28,011 bases of DNA, taken from assembly GCA_947588775.1 (NCBI GenBank), contig CANPZQ010000005.1:1-28011 (forward strand). The letters run 5' to 3'. The stretch comes from an uncultured Clostridia bacterium (GTDB taxonomy: Bacteria > Bacillota > Clostridia > Oscillospirales > Ruminococcaceae). The notes under the pieces were generated by a model, which had not been told where the DNA came from, did no database searches, and saw nothing but the letters and a program-made list of their open reading frames with translations. The number at the start of each line of letters is the position of its first letter. Position 1 is the first letter of the stretch. This document shows positions 1-6,868 of this stretch, piece after piece. A program made the translations under genes and the position numbers.

Positions 1-260
1 GTGGTCGCGGCAGTAGTCGGCGCGGGTTCCGCAGTCGTGGGCTCGGTCGCGGGCTCCAAAGTCGTAGGCGCGCTCGCTTCGGTTTCGGGAACGGTGGTCG
101 CCGCCTCCTCCGAAACGCCGGTATCCTCGGTTGTGGTCGTCGCAAGCGGCTCTATGGGCGGAATGCTCTCGGAAACAACCCCGCCGTCCCCCTCGGGACC
201 GCAGGCCGTGAGCAGCGCGAACGCCGCCAGAAGAGCCGTTATGGCGATAAGCTTTTTCAT
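1..260 (-). CDS. Secreted lipoprotein, N-terminal part only (runs off the left edge)
   Basis: This is the first 86 codons of a minus-strand gene cut by the window edge. The start is ATG at 260-258, preceded by an AAAGGA ribosome site. The protein begins MKKLIAITALLAAFALLTACG: a short basic N-terminus, a hydrophobic core and an LTAC lipobox, so Cys20 should be lipidated after signal peptidase II cleavage and the protein anchored to the outer face of the membrane. After the lipobox comes a low-complexity linker rich in Thr, Glu, Pro and Ala, with repeated TTT, EPT and EPAPTT patterns. Such linkers usually hold a folded domain away from the membrane, but that domain lies outside the window, so the function is unknown. 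The gene lies 78 bp downstream of rpsT on the same strand. A plus-strand open frame over the same bases is a shadow. Confidence 0.8.
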   Translation of the reverse strand, partial: MKKLIAITALLAAFALLTACGPEGDGGVVSESIPPIEPLATTTTEDTGVSEEAATTVPETEASAPTTLEPATEPTTAEPAPTTAAT

Positions 261-273
261 AAATAATCCTTTC

Positions 274-323
274 GCGGAAATTTTCCGCCGTAAGTATTTC
301 GGGGGAACCCGAAGGCACCCCCG
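274..323 (-). other. Two hairpins between rpsT and the lipoprotein gene
   Basis: CGGGGG at 300-305 can pair with CCCCCG at 318-323 around an inner CC/GG step and a small loop. A second palindrome, GCGGAAA-T-TTTCCGC, lies at 274-288 just upstream of the lipoprotein ribosome site. Neither is followed by a T-run on the minus strand, so I do not call a terminator. They may be a weak stop for rpsT or leader structure for the lipoprotein mRNA. Confidence 0.3.
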
Positions 324-338
324 CTTCAAACCAAAATA

Positions 339-581
339 TTAGCCGTTGAGCTTTCTTGCGAGCTGAGATTTCTTTCTCGCGGCGGCGTTCTTGTGAAGGA
401 TTCCCTTCGCGCAGGCCTGGTCGACCTTCTTGATGGCGGCTCTTACGGCTGCCTCCTTGTCAACGCCCTCGGCGTCGGTCTTTTTAATCGCGGTCTTGAG
501 CGAGCTCTTAATCATTTTGTTTCTGAGGGTCTTGGTTTCAATGACCTTTACTCTCTTCTTCGCGGACTTAATGTTTGCCAT
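339..581 (-). CDS. rpsT: 30S ribosomal protein S20 (bS20)
   Basis: This 80-residue basic protein begins MANIKSAKKRVKVIE and carries the family's Lys/Arg-rich helices (residues 5-45) and the C-terminal KNAAARKKSQLARKLN segment. It binds 16S rRNA at the base of the small subunit. Length and both ends match the bS20 family. The start is fixed by a strong AAGGAGG ribosome site 6 bases upstream. The gene is divergent from gpr; rpsT beside gpr is a common arrangement in spore-forming Firmicutes. It has its own promoter and an unusually long leader of about 125 bases. Confidence 0.97.
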   Translation of the reverse strand: MANIKSAKKRVKVIETKTLRNKMIKSSLKTAIKKTDAEGVDKEAAVRAAIKKVDQACAKGILHKNAAARKKSQLARKLNG

Positions 582-706
582 TAAGGCACCTCCTTTTCGT
601 GTTGCCCGTCATGCGGGTATTAAATGCACTTATTGGGATAAGCTATTTGCACGACTGAGAGAAAATGCAAGAGGTTAATGACTCCTCACTTATTCAACAA
701 GCATCG
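582..706 (-). promoter_or_regulatory. Long 5' leader of rpsT
   Basis: From the promoter at 713-741 the transcript should start near 706 and run about 125 bases before the rpsT ATG. A small hairpin (CCCG at 605-608 with CGGG at 614-617, extended by flanking pairs) lies just before the ribosome site. Ribosomal protein genes are often autoregulated through such leaders, but I do not recognise a described leader motif here. Confidence 0.35.
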
Positions 707-712
707 TAAACT

Positions 713-741
713 ACTATATCATTCCTGAGCAAAAATTGCAA
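713..741 (-). promoter_or_regulatory. Sigma-A type promoter of rpsT
   Basis: Read on the minus strand: -35 TTGCAA (736-741), a 17-base spacer, and -10 TATAGT (713-718). It faces rpsT. The gpr ribosome site lies only about 50 bases away on the other strand; I see no confident sporulation promoter for gpr in the shared region. Confidence 0.75.
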
Positions 742-804
742 GTGTTTTTTGAAAATTTTTCTCTCAAAACCGAAAAAATTTTTTAATTTTAAGGAGAATT
801 TCCC

Positions 805-1650
805 GTGAATCTGTCAAAAAGAACCGACCTCGCCCTTGAAAGCGCGAATTCAGTCAATACCCGCGGCGGCCTTCCCGAGGGAATCGAGGTGAAAGAAGAG
901 CATACCGAATGCTTCACCGTGACTTCGGTAAACGTGATGAGCCAAAAGGCCGCCGAAAAAATCTCAAAGCCCGTCGGCCGCTATATAACCCTCGAAACGG
1001 GCTGCCGGCTCGATATTCGCCCCGAAAACTTTTCCGGCTGCGCCCATGAGCTCGCCTTAAGAATCGAAAGCCTTATAGGCGGCGCGAAAAACGTTCTTGT
1101 CGTCGGCCTCGGAAACAGCTCCGTAACTCCCGACAGCCTCGGCCCGCGCGTCGCCTCGCATATCTTCGCCACGCGTCATATCCCCGAAAACGCCCCTGAG
1201 CTCTCAACCGACGGCCTCGGAGAGGTTTCGGTAATCGCCCCCGGGGTCATGGGTCAGACGGGAATCGAGGCGGGAGAGCTCGTCGCCGACGTTTGCCGGA
1301 CAGTAAAGCCGTCGGCCGTTATCGCCGTAGACGCGCTCGCCTGCTCGGAGCTCAACCACCTCGGAAAAACCGTCCAACTCACCGATACCGGGATTTCCCC
1401 CGGAAGCGGCGTCTTAAACGCGCGAAAAGAGCTCTCAAAGAGCACCCTCGGGATAAAATGCGTCGCCGTCGGAGTGCCGACAATCGCGGATTTAAGCGAC
1501 ATGGGCGATTTCGGCGGCGAGCCGATGATGGTAACTCCCCGAACCGTCGACAGGCTCACCGCCTGCTCGGCGCAGCTAATCGCGGCGGCGATAAATCTCG
1601 CTCTGCACCCGGGGCTCGGGCTTGAAGAGATAGTGAGCCTCACTTCATGA
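805..1650 (+). CDS. gpr: GPR endopeptidase (spore germination protease), short form
   Basis: GPR is made as a zymogen in the forespore and degrades the small acid-soluble DNA-binding proteins at germination. The start is GTG at 805, with AAGGAG at 791-796. Residues 6-12 (RTDLALE) resemble the sequence at which the zymogen cuts itself, so the propeptide would be only a few residues long. The core motifs VVGLGNSSVTPDSLGPR (residues 99-115) and AVIAVDALA (171-179) are clear; Asp110 and Asp176 align with the two catalytic aspartates known in Bacillus GPR. PGSGVLNAR and GVPTIADL are also family-typical. At 281 residues it is shorter than Bacillus GPR (about 370) and appears to lack C-terminal sequence. 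spoIIP, a frequent downstream partner, is absent; acpP follows instead. Confidence 0.95.
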   Translation: MNLSKRTDLALESANSVNTRGGLPEGIEVKEEHTECFTVTSVNVMSQKAAEKISKPVGRYITLETGCRLDIRPENFSGCAHELALRIESLIGGAKNVLVVGLGNSSVTPDSLGPRVASHIFATRHIPENAPELSTDGLGEVSVIAPGVMGQTGIEAGELVADVCRTVKPSAVIAVDALACSELNHLGKTVQLTDTGISPGSGVLNARKELSKSTLGIKCVAVGVPTIADLSDMGDFGGEPMMVTPRTVDRLTACSAQLIAAAINLALHPGLGLEEIVSLTS

Positions 1651-1672
1651 AATAAAAATTTAAAAAAACCTA

Positions 1673-1701
1673 TTGACAAATCGGCACGGCCGTTATACAC
1701 T
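1673..1701 (+). promoter_or_regulatory. Promoter of acpP
   Basis: A consensus -35 TTGACA (1673-1678) is followed after 17 bases by TACACT (1696-1701). TATACA at 1694-1699 is an alternative -10 with a 15-base spacer. It lies just after the gpr stop codon, so acpP is probably transcribed on its own. Confidence 0.7.
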
Positions 1702-1737
1702 ATATTAGAACAATCGAATGACAGGAGGCAAGTGAAA

Positions 1738-1965
1738 ATGATTTACGAAAAGGTCAAGAGCATCATCGCGAATCAGCTGGACATCGATCCGGAGAGCATA
1801 ACCTACGAATCCTCGATAACCGACGACCTCGGCGCAGATTCTTTGGACGTCGTCGATATTGTCATGTGCTTTGAAGACGAATTCGGCGTTGAAATTCCCG
1901 ACGATGCCGTAGAAACCATACACACCGTTTCCGATGTAGTAAAGTTCATCGAAGACAACCAGTAA
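1738..1965 (+). CDS. acpP: Acyl carrier protein
   Basis: This 75-residue acidic protein carries acyl chains for fatty acid synthesis. The motif GADSLDVVD places the phosphopantetheine-bearing Ser at residue 35, and the following FEDEFGVEIPDDA segment is the recognition helix typical of ACP. I chose ATG at 1738: AGGAGG (1723-1728) lies 9 bases before it, whereas the in-frame GTG at 1732 is only 3 bases from the ribosome site. It stands alone, without fab genes, between its own promoter and a strong terminator. A secondary ACP for another pathway cannot be excluded, but nothing nearby suggests one. Confidence 0.95.
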   Translation: MIYEKVKSIIANQLDIDPESITYESSITDDLGADSLDVVDIVMCFEDEFGVEIPDDAVETIHTVSDVVKFIEDNQ

Positions 1966-1982
1966 ACCGTTTTCCCCCGAAA

Positions 1983-2026
1983 CCCCGCGTTCCCCCCTCG
2001 GGAGCGCGGGGCGAAAAAATTTTTTT
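1983..2026 (+). terminator. Rho-independent terminator of acpP
   Basis: CCCCGCG (1983-1989) pairs with CGCGGGG (2005-2011), with partial pairing in the loop, followed by a T7 run at 2020-2026. It isolates acpP from the trp promoter 11 bases further on. Confidence 0.88.
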
Positions 2027-2036
2027 GCCGCCGCTA

Positions 2037-2065
2037 TTGACAAACGCGGCGAAAGGTAGTATAAT
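2037..2065 (+). promoter_or_regulatory. Consensus sigma-A promoter of the trp operon
   Basis: A perfect -35 TTGACA (2037-2042), exactly 17 bases, and a perfect -10 TATAAT (2060-2065). Such a strong promoter fits an operon controlled afterwards by attenuation rather than at initiation. Transcription should begin near 2072, just before the T-box stem I. Confidence 0.92.
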
Positions 2066-2071
2066 TTCAAC

Positions 2072-2347
2072 AGTCTAAACCGATGAGGCGGGAGTAAAGG
2101 CGGTAAAGCATGCAAAGAGAGCCCGGGTAGCTGAGAACCGGGTCACGGCTGACCGTCACAATGGGCCGCCGAGGGCGCACGGAAAGGCCGTTATAGGCCG
2201 AGTATTACGCGACGTGAGGGCATACGTCAGTTGCCGGGGATATGAAGTATCCCGCAAAGCGCGCCGTTTACGGCGAATCAAGGTGGCACCGCGGATAGCG
2301 AAAACTGTTCGTCCTTGGCAGATTGTTCTGTCACGGGCGTATTTTTT
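2072..2347 (+). promoter_or_regulatory. T-box riboswitch, tryptophan-specific
   Basis: The leader can be read as a full T-box. Basal stem I is GGCGG (2087-2091) with CCGCC (2166-2170). The next helix is GGCGGT (2099-2104) with ACCGTC (2152-2157). Between them one side of the internal loop is GAGTAAA (loop E type) and the other is ACAATGGG, which puts the specifier codon UGG (Trp) at 2162-2164, followed by a purine. The apical part has AGAGAGCCCGG...CCGGG. Two small hairpins follow (2237-2252 and about 2262-2275). The T-box AAGGTGGCACCGCGG is at 2280-2294; its TGGC bulge (2284-2287) can pair with the GCCA end expected for tRNA-Trp. AAGG can pair with CCTT (2313-2316) as the antiterminator. The competing terminator is CGTCC-TT-GGCAGA with TCTGTC-AC-GGGCG (2310-2339) and T6 at 2342-2347. 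Uncharged tRNA-Trp should allow read-through into trpE. Confidence 0.95.
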
Positions 2348-2381
2348 ATATTATATTGGATTATATTGGAAGGTGCATTTT

Positions 2382-3857
2382 ATGAACTACACACCCACGC
2401 TCGACGAGGTCAAGGCACTTGCGGCCTCGGGGGAATACAGGGTCTGCCCCCTTTCCTGCGAGCTTCTCTCCGACGCGTTCACGCCGATTGAGGTGCTTAG
2501 GATTTTAAAAACCGTTTCAAGCCACTGCTACCTGCTCGAATCGGTCGAAAACCGCGAAAAGTGGGGCCGCTACACTTTTTTGGGCTTCGACCCGAAGCTT
2601 GAAATCACATACTCCAAAGGCGAGCTCAAGGCCGGCGATAAAAAAATCGCAACCCAAAACCCCGCCGAAAACATTCGCGAAATTCTGCGCGAATATAAAA
2701 GCCCTCGCGTTCCGGGGCTTCCGCCCTTTACGGGGGGGCTGGTCGGATACTTCTCCTACGACTATTTCGGCGACGTCGAGCCTGCGGCGCATGTCGACGT
2801 TAAGGACGAGGAGGATTTCCGCGACCTCGATCTGATGCTCTTCGACAAGGTTATAGCCTTCGACAACCTGCGGCAGAAAATTATCCTCATAGCGAATATC
2901 CCGCTTAACGACCCCGAAAAGGGCTATGAGGCCGCCGCGGAGGAGCTTAAGGCCCTCGCGTGGCTTTTGGACCGCAAGCGCGCCGACATCACCTATGAGC
3001 GCGGCGGGAAGCTTCTCGGCGAGGTAACGCCGCTCTTCGACCGCGCGGCCTACTGCGAGATGGTGGAAAAGGCGAAGCGTTATATCCGCGAGGGCGACAT
3101 CTTCCAAATCGTCCTCTCGAACCGCCTGAGCGCGCCGTTTGAGGGGAGCCTCTTAAACACCTACAGGATTTTAAGAACGATTAACCCGTCGCCGTACATG
3201 TTCTATCTCTGCGGCACCGACGTTGAGGTCGCGGGTGCGTCGCCGGAAACGCTTGTAAAGCTTGAAAACGGGGTTCTGCACACATTCCCGCTCGCGGGAA
3301 CCCGCCCGAGGGGCAAAACCGAGGCCGAGGACGCGGCCCTTGAGGCGGAGCTTTTAAAGGATGAAAAGGAGCTCGCCGAGCACAACATGCTCGTCGACCT
3401 CGGAAGAAACGACCTCGGAAAGATTTCTCGCTTCGGAAGCGTCGAGGTCGAAAAGTACCACTCGATTGAGCGTTATTCCCACGTCATGCACATCGGCTCG
3501 ACGGTCCGCGGGGAAATCGATTCAGAAAAGTTCGACGCTTTGGACGCCGTCGGCGCGGTGCTGCCGGCGGGAACGCTTTCGGGCGCGCCGAAAATCCGCG
3601 CCTGCCAGCTGATTGGCGAGCTTGAAAACAACAAGCGCGGAATCTACGGCGGGGCAATCGGCTACATCGACTTCACCGGAAACCTCGATACCTGCATCGC
3701 GATAAGGATAGCCTACAAAAAGAACGGACGGGTGTTCGTCCGCGCGGGCGCGGGAATCGTCGCCGACTCGGTTCCCGAAAAGGAGTTTGAGGAATGCCTC
3801 AACAAGGCCGCGGCCGTCATCGCCGCCCTTAAACAGGCCGAGGAGGTGCAGCTATGA
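2382..3857 (+). CDS. trpE: Anthranilate synthase component I
   Basis: TrpE converts chorismate to anthranilate using ammonia delivered by TrpG, the first committed step to tryptophan. The protein has 491 residues from ATG at 2382, preceded by GGAAGGTG at 2369-2376. The frame stays open upstream, but that stretch is the T-box leader and is not coding. The N-terminal domain carries LLES (residues 51-54), the motif of the tryptophan feedback pocket. The C-terminal chorismate-binding domain shows AGASPETLVKLENG, FPLAGTRPRGKT, LVDLGRNDLGK and the terminal GIVADSVPEKEFEEC. Aminodeoxychorismate synthase PabB is the main look-alike; position at the head of a trp operon and LLES argue for TrpE. It overlaps trpG by 4 bases. 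Confidence 0.97.
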   Translation: MNYTPTLDEVKALAASGEYRVCPLSCELLSDAFTPIEVLRILKTVSSHCYLLESVENREKWGRYTFLGFDPKLEITYSKGELKAGDKKIATQNPAENIREILREYKSPRVPGLPPFTGGLVGYFSYDYFGDVEPAAHVDVKDEEDFRDLDLMLFDKVIAFDNLRQKIILIANIPLNDPEKGYEAAAEELKALAWLLDRKRADITYERGGKLLGEVTPLFDRAAYCEMVEKAKRYIREGDIFQIVLSNRLSAPFEGSLLNTYRILRTINPSPYMFYLCGTDVEVAGASPETLVKLENGVLHTFPLAGTRPRGKTEAEDAALEAELLKDEKELAEHNMLVDLGRNDLGKISRFGSVEVEKYHSIERYSHVMHIGSTVRGEIDSEKFDALDAVGAVLPAGTLSGAPKIRACQLIGELENNKRGIYGGAIGYIDFTGNLDTCIAIRIAYKKNGRVFVRAGAGIVADSVPEKEFEECLNKAAAVIAALKQAEEVQL

Positions 3858-4423
3858 TACTTTTGATTGACAACTACGACAGCTTCTCCTATAACCTCTA
3901 CCAGATGGTCGGGGCAATCTGCCCGGACATCAGGGTCGTGAGAAACGACGCGCTCAGCGTTTCGGAGATAGAGGCCTTAACCCCCTCTCGGATTATCCTC
4001 TCCCCCGGCCCCGGCCGCCCCGAGGACGCGGGAATAACTCAGGAGGCCGCCGCGACGGTATGCAGAAAAATCCCGACGTTGGGCGTATGCCTCGGCCATC
4101 AGGCCATCTGTCAGGCATACGGCGCGACGGTGACATACGCCGAAAGGCTCATGCACGGAAAACAGTCGGAGGTTACGCTCGATGCCGAATGCCCGATTTT
4201 TAAGGGGCTTCCGAAAAGGGCGACGGTCGCAAGATACCACTCCCTCGCCGCCGACCCGGCGACAATTCCGGACTGCCTTAAGGTCACGGCTTTGACCGAC
4301 GAGGGGGAGATTATGGCGGTGGAGCACCGGGAATACCCGATTTTCGGCGTACAGTTTCACCCCGAGAGCATCATGACCCCCGAGGGCAAAAAGATGCTTG
4401 AAAACTTTATTTACGGTATTTAA
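3854..4423 (+). CDS. trpG: Anthranilate synthase component II (glutamine amidotransferase)
   Basis: This class I amidotransferase has 189 residues and hydrolyses glutamine to feed ammonia to TrpE. The triad is visible: Cys79 in GVCLGHQ, and His169 and Glu171 in QFHPES. The oxyanion-side SPGPGRPEDAG is at residues 50-60. It is a free-standing subunit, not fused to trpE or trpD. The ATGA overlap with trpE suggests coupled translation and equal amounts of the two subunits. TrpG proteins sometimes also serve folate synthesis as PabA; the sequence does not settle that. Confidence 0.96.
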   Translation: MILLIDNYDSFSYNLYQMVGAICPDIRVVRNDALSVSEIEALTPSRIILSPGPGRPEDAGITQEAAATVCRKIPTLGVCLGHQAICQAYGATVTYAERLMHGKQSEVTLDAECPIFKGLPKRATVARYHSLAADPATIPDCLKVTALTDEGEIMAVEHREYPIFGVQFHPESIMTPEGKKMLENFIYGI

Positions 4424-4445
4424 TATTTTTCAGGAGGAATCTATC

Positions 4446-5468
4446 ATGATTAAAGAGGCAATAGCAAAAATTGTAACGAAGCAGGATTTGAGCTATGACG
4501 AGGCGTATTCCGTTATGATGGAAATCATGACCGGCGCGACCTCGCCGACCCAGAACGCGGCGTTTTTGGCGGCTCTCTCAACTAAGAGCACCAAGGCCGA
4601 AACCATCGACGAAATCGCGGGCTGCGCGGCGGCCATGCGCGACAACGCCCTAAAGGTCGATACCGACGGGCTTGAGCTTTTGGAAATCGTCGGGACGGGC
4701 GGCGACAACGCGGGCTCGATAAACATCTCCACCACCGCGGCGATTATAACCGCGTCGGCCGGAATCAAGGTTTCAAAGCACGGCAACCGCGCGGCGAGCT
4801 CGAAATGCGGAGCGGCGGACTGCCTCGAAGCCCTCGGCGTTAATATCGACCTCAGCCCCGAAAAATGCCGCGAGCTCCTCGACAAAATCGGAATCTGCTT
4901 CTTCTTTGCTCAAAAATATCACCCCTCGATGAAATACGTCGGCGCGATTCGCCGCGAGCTCGGCTTCAGGACCGTTTTCAACATCTTAGGCCCGCTGACT
5001 AACCCTGCGCACCCACAGCTCCAGCTTCTCGGCGTATACGACGAATCGCTCTGCGAGCCGCTCGCAAAGGTCCTGATGAGCCTCGGCGTAAAGCGCGGAA
5101 TGGTCGTCTACGGTCAGGATAAGCTCGACGAAATCTCGGTAAGCTCCCCGACCTCGGTCTGCGAGTTCCGCGACGGAATGTATAAGACATATGTAATCCG
5201 CCCCGAGGACTTCGGCTTTAAAACCTGTCAAAAATCCGAGCTCTGCGGCGGCGAGCCCGCCGAAAACGCCGCCGTAACCCTCTCTATTCTCAGGGGCGAG
5301 GGCAAGGGCGCGAAGCGCGACGCAGTTTTGATGAACGCGGGCGCGGCAATCTACATCGGCGGCAAGGCCGATACCGTCGCCGACGGCGTTAAGAAGGCGG
5401 CGGAGCTTGTCGACAGCGGCGCCGCTCTTAAAAAGCTTCAGGACTTCATTCGGGAGTCGAATTCATGA
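4446..5468 (+). CDS. trpD: Anthranilate phosphoribosyltransferase
   Basis: TrpD joins anthranilate to PRPP, giving N-(5-phosphoribosyl)anthranilate. I use ATG at 4446 because AGGAGG (4432-4437) lies 8 bases before it; the longer frame from 4398 runs through the end of trpG and this ribosome site. From there the protein has 340 residues, the usual length. The PRPP and anthranilate motifs are present: GTGGDNAGSINIST (residues 83-96), KHGNRAASSKCGAADCLEALG, and the later RRELGFRTVFNILGPLTNP. It is separate from trpG, unlike the fused enterobacterial form. Its last codons overlap trpC by 4 bases. Confidence 0.97.
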   Translation: MIKEAIAKIVTKQDLSYDEAYSVMMEIMTGATSPTQNAAFLAALSTKSTKAETIDEIAGCAAAMRDNALKVDTDGLELLEIVGTGGDNAGSINISTTAAIITASAGIKVSKHGNRAASSKCGAADCLEALGVNIDLSPEKCRELLDKIGICFFFAQKYHPSMKYVGAIRRELGFRTVFNILGPLTNPAHPQLQLLGVYDESLCEPLAKVLMSLGVKRGMVVYGQDKLDEISVSSPTSVCEFRDGMYKTYVIRPEDFGFKTCQKSELCGGEPAENAAVTLSILRGEGKGAKRDAVLMNAGAAIYIGGKADTVADGVKKAAELVDSGAALKKLQDFIRESNS

Positions 5469-6244
5469 ACATACTCGACGTTCTCGCCGAAAGCGCGCGC
5501 CAAAGGGTCGCCGAAGCCGGCAAAATTATCCCGCTTCCCGAAATAAAGGCGCGGGCGGAACGGCTTCCGAAGCTCGATTTCGGCTTCGAGAAGGCGTTGA
5601 AAAAGGACGGCGTGTCCTTTATCTGCGAATGCAAGAAGGCTTCGCCGTCAAAGGGTCTGATTTCCCCCGACTTTCCGTATTTACGGATTGCGCGCGACTA
5701 CGAGGCAGCCGGCGCGGACGCGATTTCCGTCCTTACCGAGCCGACGAAGTTCCTCGGGAAGGAAATATATCTCAAGGAAATCGCCGAAGCCGTGAAAATC
5801 CCATGTCTAAGAAAGGATTTCACCGTCGACGGGTATATGATTTACGAGGCGCGGCTTTTGGGCGCGCAGGCGGTGCTTTTAATCTGCGCGATACTCTCAG
5901 AGGGCCAGCTTCGGGACTATATCGCAATCTGCGACTCTCTCGGGCTTTCGGCGTTGGTCGAAGCCCACGACGAGCGCGAAATCGAAATGGCTCTTGACTG
6001 CGGCGCGAGGGTAATCGGCGTAAACAACCGCAATTTGAAGGATTTCTCGGTCGATTCCGAAAACAGCCGCCGCCTGCGTACAATAGTTCCGGCGGACAAA
6101 ATCTTTGTTTCCGAAAGCGGCGTTTCGACCCCGGAGGACGTAGAAAAGCTCCGCGAGGCGGGCGCAGACGCTGTATTGGTCGGCGAAGCACTGATGAGGG
6201 CCGACGATAAGGCAAAAAAGCTTAGGGAGCTTAAGGGACTATGA
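5465..6244 (+). CDS. trpC: Indole-3-glycerol phosphate synthase
   Basis: TrpC closes the indole ring, converting carboxyphenylamino-deoxyribulose phosphate to indole-3-glycerol phosphate. It is a 259-residue TIM barrel. The active-site residues known for the family can be placed: Glu55 and Lys57 in ECKKASPSKG, Lys117 in LRKDF, Glu166 in LVEAH, Asn187 in GVNNRNL and Glu217 in VSESG. It is monofunctional; trpF follows as its own gene with an ATGA overlap (6241-6244), and trpD overlaps it upstream in the same way. Confidence 0.97.
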   Translation: MNILDVLAESARQRVAEAGKIIPLPEIKARAERLPKLDFGFEKALKKDGVSFICECKKASPSKGLISPDFPYLRIARDYEAAGADAISVLTEPTKFLGKEIYLKEIAEAVKIPCLRKDFTVDGYMIYEARLLGAQAVLLICAILSEGQLRDYIAICDSLGLSALVEAHDEREIEMALDCGARVIGVNNRNLKDFSVDSENSRRLRTIVPADKIFVSESGVSTPEDVEKLREAGADAVLVGEALMRADDKAKKLRELKGL

Positions 6245-6855
6245 CGAAAATCAAGTTTTGCGGCCTCCGCCGGCCCGAGGACGTCGACTATGCGAACATA
6301 ATCCTTCCCGATTTTATCGGCTTCATTCTCTCGCCGAGGTTTCACAGATTCGTCCCCCGAAAAACCCTTGCGGAGCTTTCCGGCCGCGCGGATAGAAGAA
6401 TCATGCGCGTCGGAGTTTTCGTCGATAACCCGGTCGGGGAGGTCCTTGAAATCCTCGGAAGCGGCGCGATAGACATGGCGCAGCTCCACGGAAACGAGGA
6501 CGGCGAATTTATCGAAAAAGTAAAGCGCGAAAGCGGCAAGCCGGTAATAAAGGCGTTCAAAATAACCTCTAAAGAGGACGTCGGGCGCGCGAAGGCCTCA
6601 CCCGCCGACTTCGTTCTTTTAGACGCGGGAACCGGCGCGGGGGAACGCTTCGACTGGTCGCTTATTGAAAACGTCGGGCGGGAATTTTTCCTCGCGGGAG
6701 GGATAACCCCCGAAAACGCCCGCGAGGCTGCGGCGCATAAGCCCTACGCCGTCGACGTGAGCTCGGGAATCGAGCGGGACGGGTTCAAGGACTTCGGAAA
6801 AATGAAAGCCCTCGCCGAGGCCGTGCGGGGGAAAGATAAATATTTGAATATTTAA
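6241..6855 (+). CDS. trpF: Phosphoribosylanthranilate isomerase
   Basis: TrpF performs the Amadori rearrangement of phosphoribosylanthranilate. The protein is a 204-residue TIM barrel. Cys7 in KFCGL and Asp128 in FVLLDAGTGAGE are the known acid/base pair, and LAGGITPENA is the phosphate-binding loop. The start overlaps the trpC stop. A 13-base gap carrying AAGGAG separates it from trpB. Confidence 0.96.
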   Translation: MTKIKFCGLRRPEDVDYANIILPDFIGFILSPRFHRFVPRKTLAELSGRADRRIMRVGVFVDNPVGEVLEILGSGAIDMAQLHGNEDGEFIEKVKRESGKPVIKAFKITSKEDVGRAKASPADFVLLDAGTGAGERFDWSLIENVGREFFLAGGITPENAREAAAHKPYAVDVSSGIERDGFKDFGKMKALAEAVRGKDKYLNI

Positions 6856-6868
6856 GGAGCGATACAAA

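Noticed and set aside
1..342. Plus-strand open frame rich in Val, Ser and Ala
   Set aside because: It is the reverse of the Thr/Glu/Pro-rich linker of a minus-strand lipoprotein that has a ribosome site, signal peptide and lipobox.
2214..2381. Upstream extension of the trpE frame
   Set aside because: This stretch is the T-box antiterminator and terminator; family length and the ribosome site at 2369-2376 fix the start at 2382.
2382..4423. pabB/pabA (aminodeoxychorismate synthase) instead of trpE/trpG
   Set aside because: The LLES tryptophan-binding motif, the Trp T-box and the complete downstream trp genes favour anthranilate synthase.
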